Assembly (NCBI RefSeq): GCF_034670185.1
Contig: NZ_JAXMNY010000006.1
Coordinates: forward strand, 1-64,000
Length of the DNA: 64,000 nt
Direction: 5' to 3'
Source: Nisaea sp.
Lineage (GTDB): Bacteria > Pseudomonadota > Alphaproteobacteria > Thalassobaculales > Thalassobaculaceae
The notes below the pieces were generated by a model that was not told where the DNA came from, made no database searches, and saw nothing but the letters and a program-made list of their open reading frames with translations. The position numbers and the translations under genes are program-made. Positions 61,566 to 64,000 of this stretch are shown here, piece by piece (position 1 is the first letter of the stretch; each line of letters opens with the position of its first letter).

Positions 61566-62453
61566 TCAATCCTTGCGGCGCAGCCCGGGGGTAATATCAG
61601 CAACGATCGTGCGGTAGTCGGCGGCCTCCAGATCGAGCTCCTTGTCGCGCTCCACTGCCCCCAAACGTTCCTGCCAGGCGACGGTGGCTGTGGCCATGTC
61701 GGACGGAAACCCGAGATCCGTCACGGTCTTCGCGACTTCGCGCATTTCCGCCGCGCGGCGCGCGCCGTGAACGAGAGAGCGTTCCAGATTGTAGGCGGCC
61801 TGGAAGGGCCAATCGATGCCAGGATAGCTCTTTCCGAGCGAGGACAGCACCGCCTCGTCGACCCCGGCATTGACGGCGGCAAGAACGCATTCGGCGGTCA
61901 GCGCCTCCATGCCTTTCATCATGATCGAGCGGATCATCTTGATCGAGGATGCCGATCCGACCGGTCCTTCGACCACCCTCGGTGCCATCGGCAAGGTTTT
62001 CAGAAGCTGCTCGGCCTCGGCCGCGTGCGGTCCTGCCAGCAGCAGGGGAGCAAGGTTCTGCTGCGGATAGACCGGTGCCATGACGGCGACATCGACATAG
62101 CGTGCGCCAGCAGCCTCAATCGTCTCCGCCGCCTGGCGTTTCGAAGACGGGGCGCAGGAATTCATGTCGAACCAGAGCGCGCCCTGCTTCAGATATGGGG
62201 CGGCGGCTTGTGCCGCGACCGGCGCTTGGTCGGCAGTCACGGTACAGAACACCATGTCCGCGTCCGTCACCGCATCCTTCACATTGAGCCGTCCGGCGAC
62301 GCCATGCTCCTGATAGCGGGAGAGCAGGGTCGGTCGCTGGGCGTCGTCATCGGTCTTGATGTCGAAGGCGCGAATATCCGGGACGTCCGTCCAGCCGTCG
62401 ACAAAAGCCGTTGCGGCTTCGCCGAAGCCGATGAAAGTGATGCGTTGTGTCAT
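61566..62453 (-). CDS. NAD(P)-binding oxidoreductase with DUF1932 domain
   Basis: A 295-residue member of the 3-hydroxyisobutyrate / 6-phosphogluconate dehydrogenase-like group. The N-terminal Rossmann fold starts with FIGFGEAATAF (GxGxxA near residue 8), and the NSCAPSSKRQAAE segment near 118 and the IKMIRSIMMKGMEAL helix near 190 carry the catalytic Lys region. The C-terminal part is the DUF1932 type. It lies 33 nt after galD and is a common companion of protocatechuate 4,5-cleavage genes, but its reaction is not known to me. Confidence 0.85.
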   Translation of the reverse strand: MTQRITFIGFGEAATAFVDGWTDVPDIRAFDIKTDDDAQRPTLLSRYQEHGVAGRLNVKDAVTDADMVFCTVTADQAPVAAQAAAPYLKQGALWFDMNSCAPSSKRQAAETIEAAGARYVDVAVMAPVYPQQNLAPLLLAGPHAAEAEQLLKTLPMAPRVVEGPVGSASSIKMIRSIMMKGMEALTAECVLAAVNAGVDEAVLSSLGKSYPGIDWPFQAAYNLERSLVHGARRAAEMREVAKTVTDLGFPSDMATATVAWQERLGAVERDKELDLEAADYRTIVADITPGLRRKD

Positions 62454-62486
62454 GGTGCGTTTCCGTAGGAAGGGATTTTCAGTTTC

Positions 62487-63542
62487 TTATGGGAACACAA
62501 TACCGTCGAAAAGCTTCCGGGCGGTCCGTAAAATTCCGGACGCGACAACGTTTCCCGCCTCGTCCGTCTCCGCAATCACCGTCGTCTCCCCAATCGGATG
62601 CTCGATCGGCATGCTCTTGCGGCTGCCTTCCGGTATCATGGCCATCTCAGAGCCGACGGCCCCCTCTATGAGGCAGGCGGTGGCGACGCTGACCGCACCG
62701 AGCACGCCGATGGAGGCGTGGCAGCGATGCGGGATGAAGGTGCGTGTCGAGATCGCTCCACCCGCTTTCGGTGGGGACAGCATGGTCATTTTCGGGACGG
62801 ACTTGTCGGTTACATCGCCGAGATTCATCAGCGGTCCGGCTTTCAGGCGGATCGCCTCCAGCCGCGCTTTCAGCGCGTCATTGGCATCGAGTTCCTCGCG
62901 CGTCTCGGTGCCGGATATGCCGAGATCCGCCGCTCGCAGGATCACGCAAGGCATCCCGTTGTCGATCAGGGTGGCCTCGATACCGTCGATGATGTCAGCA
63001 GGGTTGCCGGTCGGCAGCAGGGCGCCGCAGGTGCTTCCTGCGGTGTCGCGGAAAGTGATCGCAACCGGGCTCGCGGTGCCCGGCACGCCGTCGATCCGGG
63101 CGTCGCCGTCATAGCGGACCTGCCCGCCCGGCGTCTCGATCACGGCGACTGCGGTCTGATCGGTATTTTCCATGAAGATCGTCACCGGCGTCTTGCCGTC
63201 CCGTGCGGGGACAAGTCCCCGCTCGATAGCGAAACCGCCGATACCGGCCAGGATATTGCCGCAATTCTGCGCGTCCGTGACGATGGCCTGATCGACGAAA
63301 ACCTGCAGGAACAGGTAGTCGATATCCACACCGGGGCGCTCCGACGGTTTCACCACGGCGATCTTGGATGTCAGCGGATCGGCGCCGCCAAGCCCGTCGA
63401 TCTGGCGCGGGTCGGGCGAGCCCATGATCCGGAGCAGCAGCCGGTCCCGCTCCGCACTGTCGGCGGGCAGGTCCGAGGCAAGAAAATAGCCACCCTTCGA
63501 TGTCCCGCCCCGCATCCACATGGCGCGGATGCCATCAGACAT
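62487..63542 (-). CDS. galD: 4-oxalomesaconate tautomerase GalD (PrpF family)
   Basis: A 351-residue PrpF-fold isomerase. It has the family start IRAMWMRGGTSKGGYF, the two active-site Cys regions DAQNCGNILAGIGGFA (near 98) and GAGSTCGA-type (AGSTCGALLPTG near 170), and PHRCHASIGVLGA near 270. GalD interconverts keto and enol 4-oxalomesaconate in gallate/protocatechuate 4,5-cleavage. The neighbouring aldolase is that pathway's last enzyme, which favours GalD over PrpF of propionate metabolism. Its ATG overlaps the aldolase stop by eight bases. Confidence 0.85.
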   Translation of the reverse strand: MSDGIRAMWMRGGTSKGGYFLASDLPADSAERDRLLLRIMGSPDPRQIDGLGGADPLTSKIAVVKPSERPGVDIDYLFLQVFVDQAIVTDAQNCGNILAGIGGFAIERGLVPARDGKTPVTIFMENTDQTAVAVIETPGGQVRYDGDARIDGVPGTASPVAITFRDTAGSTCGALLPTGNPADIIDGIEATLIDNGMPCVILRAADLGISGTETREELDANDALKARLEAIRLKAGPLMNLGDVTDKSVPKMTMLSPPKAGGAISTRTFIPHRCHASIGVLGAVSVATACLIEGAVGSEMAMIPEGSRKSMPIEHPIGETTVIAETDEAGNVVASGILRTARKLFDGIVFP

Positions 63543-64000
63543 ATTTCAGGCCCTTTTCGGCCAGCTTGCCGCGCATGTCGTACATGTCGAGGCCGAGCAC
63601 ACCGCTGGCGAGCTTCTGCCGCTTCTCTTCCTCGAGCGCGATCCGGGCGCGGGTCTTCTCCAGCACTTCCGCCGCTTCCTCGCGGCGGACAACGCAGACA
63701 CCGTCATCGTCGGCAACAATGACATCGCCCGGATTGACCTGGGCCCCGGCGCAGACCACCGGCACGTTCACCGAGCCAAGCGTCTCCTTCACCGTGCCCT
63801 GGGCGCCGATGGCCTTGGACCAGACGGGAAAGCCCATTTCGGTGAGGTCGCGGACGTCCCGCACCCCGGCATCGAGCACCATGCCGACGGCACCGCGCGC
63901 TTTTGCGGAAGTGGCCAGAAGATCGCCGAAATAGCCGGCGTCGGAGGGCGAGGTGGTTGCCATCACCATCACGTCGCCCGGCTGCAACTGCTCGATGGCG
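63535..64000 (-). CDS. 4-carboxy-4-hydroxy-2-oxoadipate aldolase/oxaloacetate decarboxylase (partial)
   Basis: The C-terminal part of a class II aldolase of the RraA-like fold (LigK/GalC type), cut by the window end; its start lies past 64000. Visible are the Gly-rich GMVLDAGVRDVRDL segment with the Asp-Arg pair that binds metal and substrate, the FPVWSKAIGAQGT motif, and the VNPGDVIVADDDGVCVV region. It would split 4-carboxy-4-hydroxy-2-oxoadipate into pyruvate and oxaloacetate. It overlaps galD by eight bases, so both are co-expressed. Confidence 0.88.
   Translation of the reverse strand, partial: AIEQLQPGDVMVMATTSPSDAGYFGDLLATSAKARGAVGMVLDAGVRDVRDLTEMGFPVWSKAIGAQGTVKETLGSVNVPVVCAGAQVNPGDVIVADDDGVCVVRREEAAEVLEKTRARIALEEEKRQKLASGVLGLDMYDMRGKLAEKGLKYV

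Overview
The window is GC-rich, tightly packed DNA with many ATGA start/stop overlaps. It looks like the chromosome of a heterotrophic alphaproteobacterium, probably Rhodospirillales-like. The evidence is the PAS_5-type protein, the NasT/NasS nitrate control pair, the abundance of TRAP, TTT and LIV-type transporters, and an initiator tRNA with an A-U pair in place of the first anticodon-stem G-C. The genus cannot be fixed from sequence alone. I see no phage, IS element, CRISPR array or rRNA.

Layout. (1) 2-127: initiator tRNA with its terminator. (2) 233-8656, minus strand: a LysR regulator, a DUF1445 protein (D-glutamate cyclase-like / putative hydro-lyase), a TRAP transporter and a fused HyuA-HyuB ATP-dependent lactamase, probably a uptake-and-catabolism unit for 5-oxoproline or hydantoin-like compounds. 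(3) 9060-11778: a Baeyer-Villiger monooxygenase behind a perfect TetR-type operator, the truncated relic of a LivF ATPase, and a TetR regulator. (4) 11907-17107: a spermidine/putrescine-type ABC importer and a divergent LysR. (5) 17073-32269: a nearly complete aerobic nicotinate pathway (nicA, nicB, nicC on minus; nicR, nicD, nicX, nicF on plus), followed by a complete LIV-type ABC importer and a polytopic membrane protein of unknown function. (6) 32698-46079: nitrate assimilation: a sigma-54 promoter, nasT-nasS, a leader RNA with ANTAR-type hairpins and a terminator, then nrtA, nrtB, a fused double ATPase, nirB, nirD, nasA and cysG. (7) 46100-53160: a PAS_5 protein, an HSL-family esterase and a second LIV-type ABC operon. 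(8) 53248-57818, minus: TRAP transporter plus a flavin dehydrogenase, behind three repeats spaced exactly 21 bp apart. (9) 58174-64000, minus: a tripartite tricarboxylate (TTT) transporter with three protocatechuate 4,5-cleavage/gallate-type genes, the last running off the window.

How it works together. NicAB hydroxylates nicotinate to 6-hydroxynicotinate and passes electrons to its own three-haem cytochrome c domain. NicC makes 2,5-dihydroxypyridine, NicX opens the ring to N-formylmaleamate, NicD releases formate, and NicF releases ammonia and maleate. No maleate isomerase (NicE) lies in the window. In the nitrate block, cytoplasmic NasS should release the RNA-binding antiterminator NasT when nitrate or nitrite is present, allowing read-through of the leader terminator into uptake, nitrate reductase, nitrite reductase and sirohaem genes.

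The most notable observations are these: (a) all seven solute-binding-protein genes that sit in transporter operons are followed, before the next gene, by a strong GC-rich stem-loop without a U-run; (b) two operator-like sites sit at the same distance (46-47 nt) from the nicA and nicC starts; (c) the fused nitrate-importer ATPase has motif changes that map to one and the same composite ATP site; (d) the nasTS / ANTAR-leader architecture is complete and readable from sequence.
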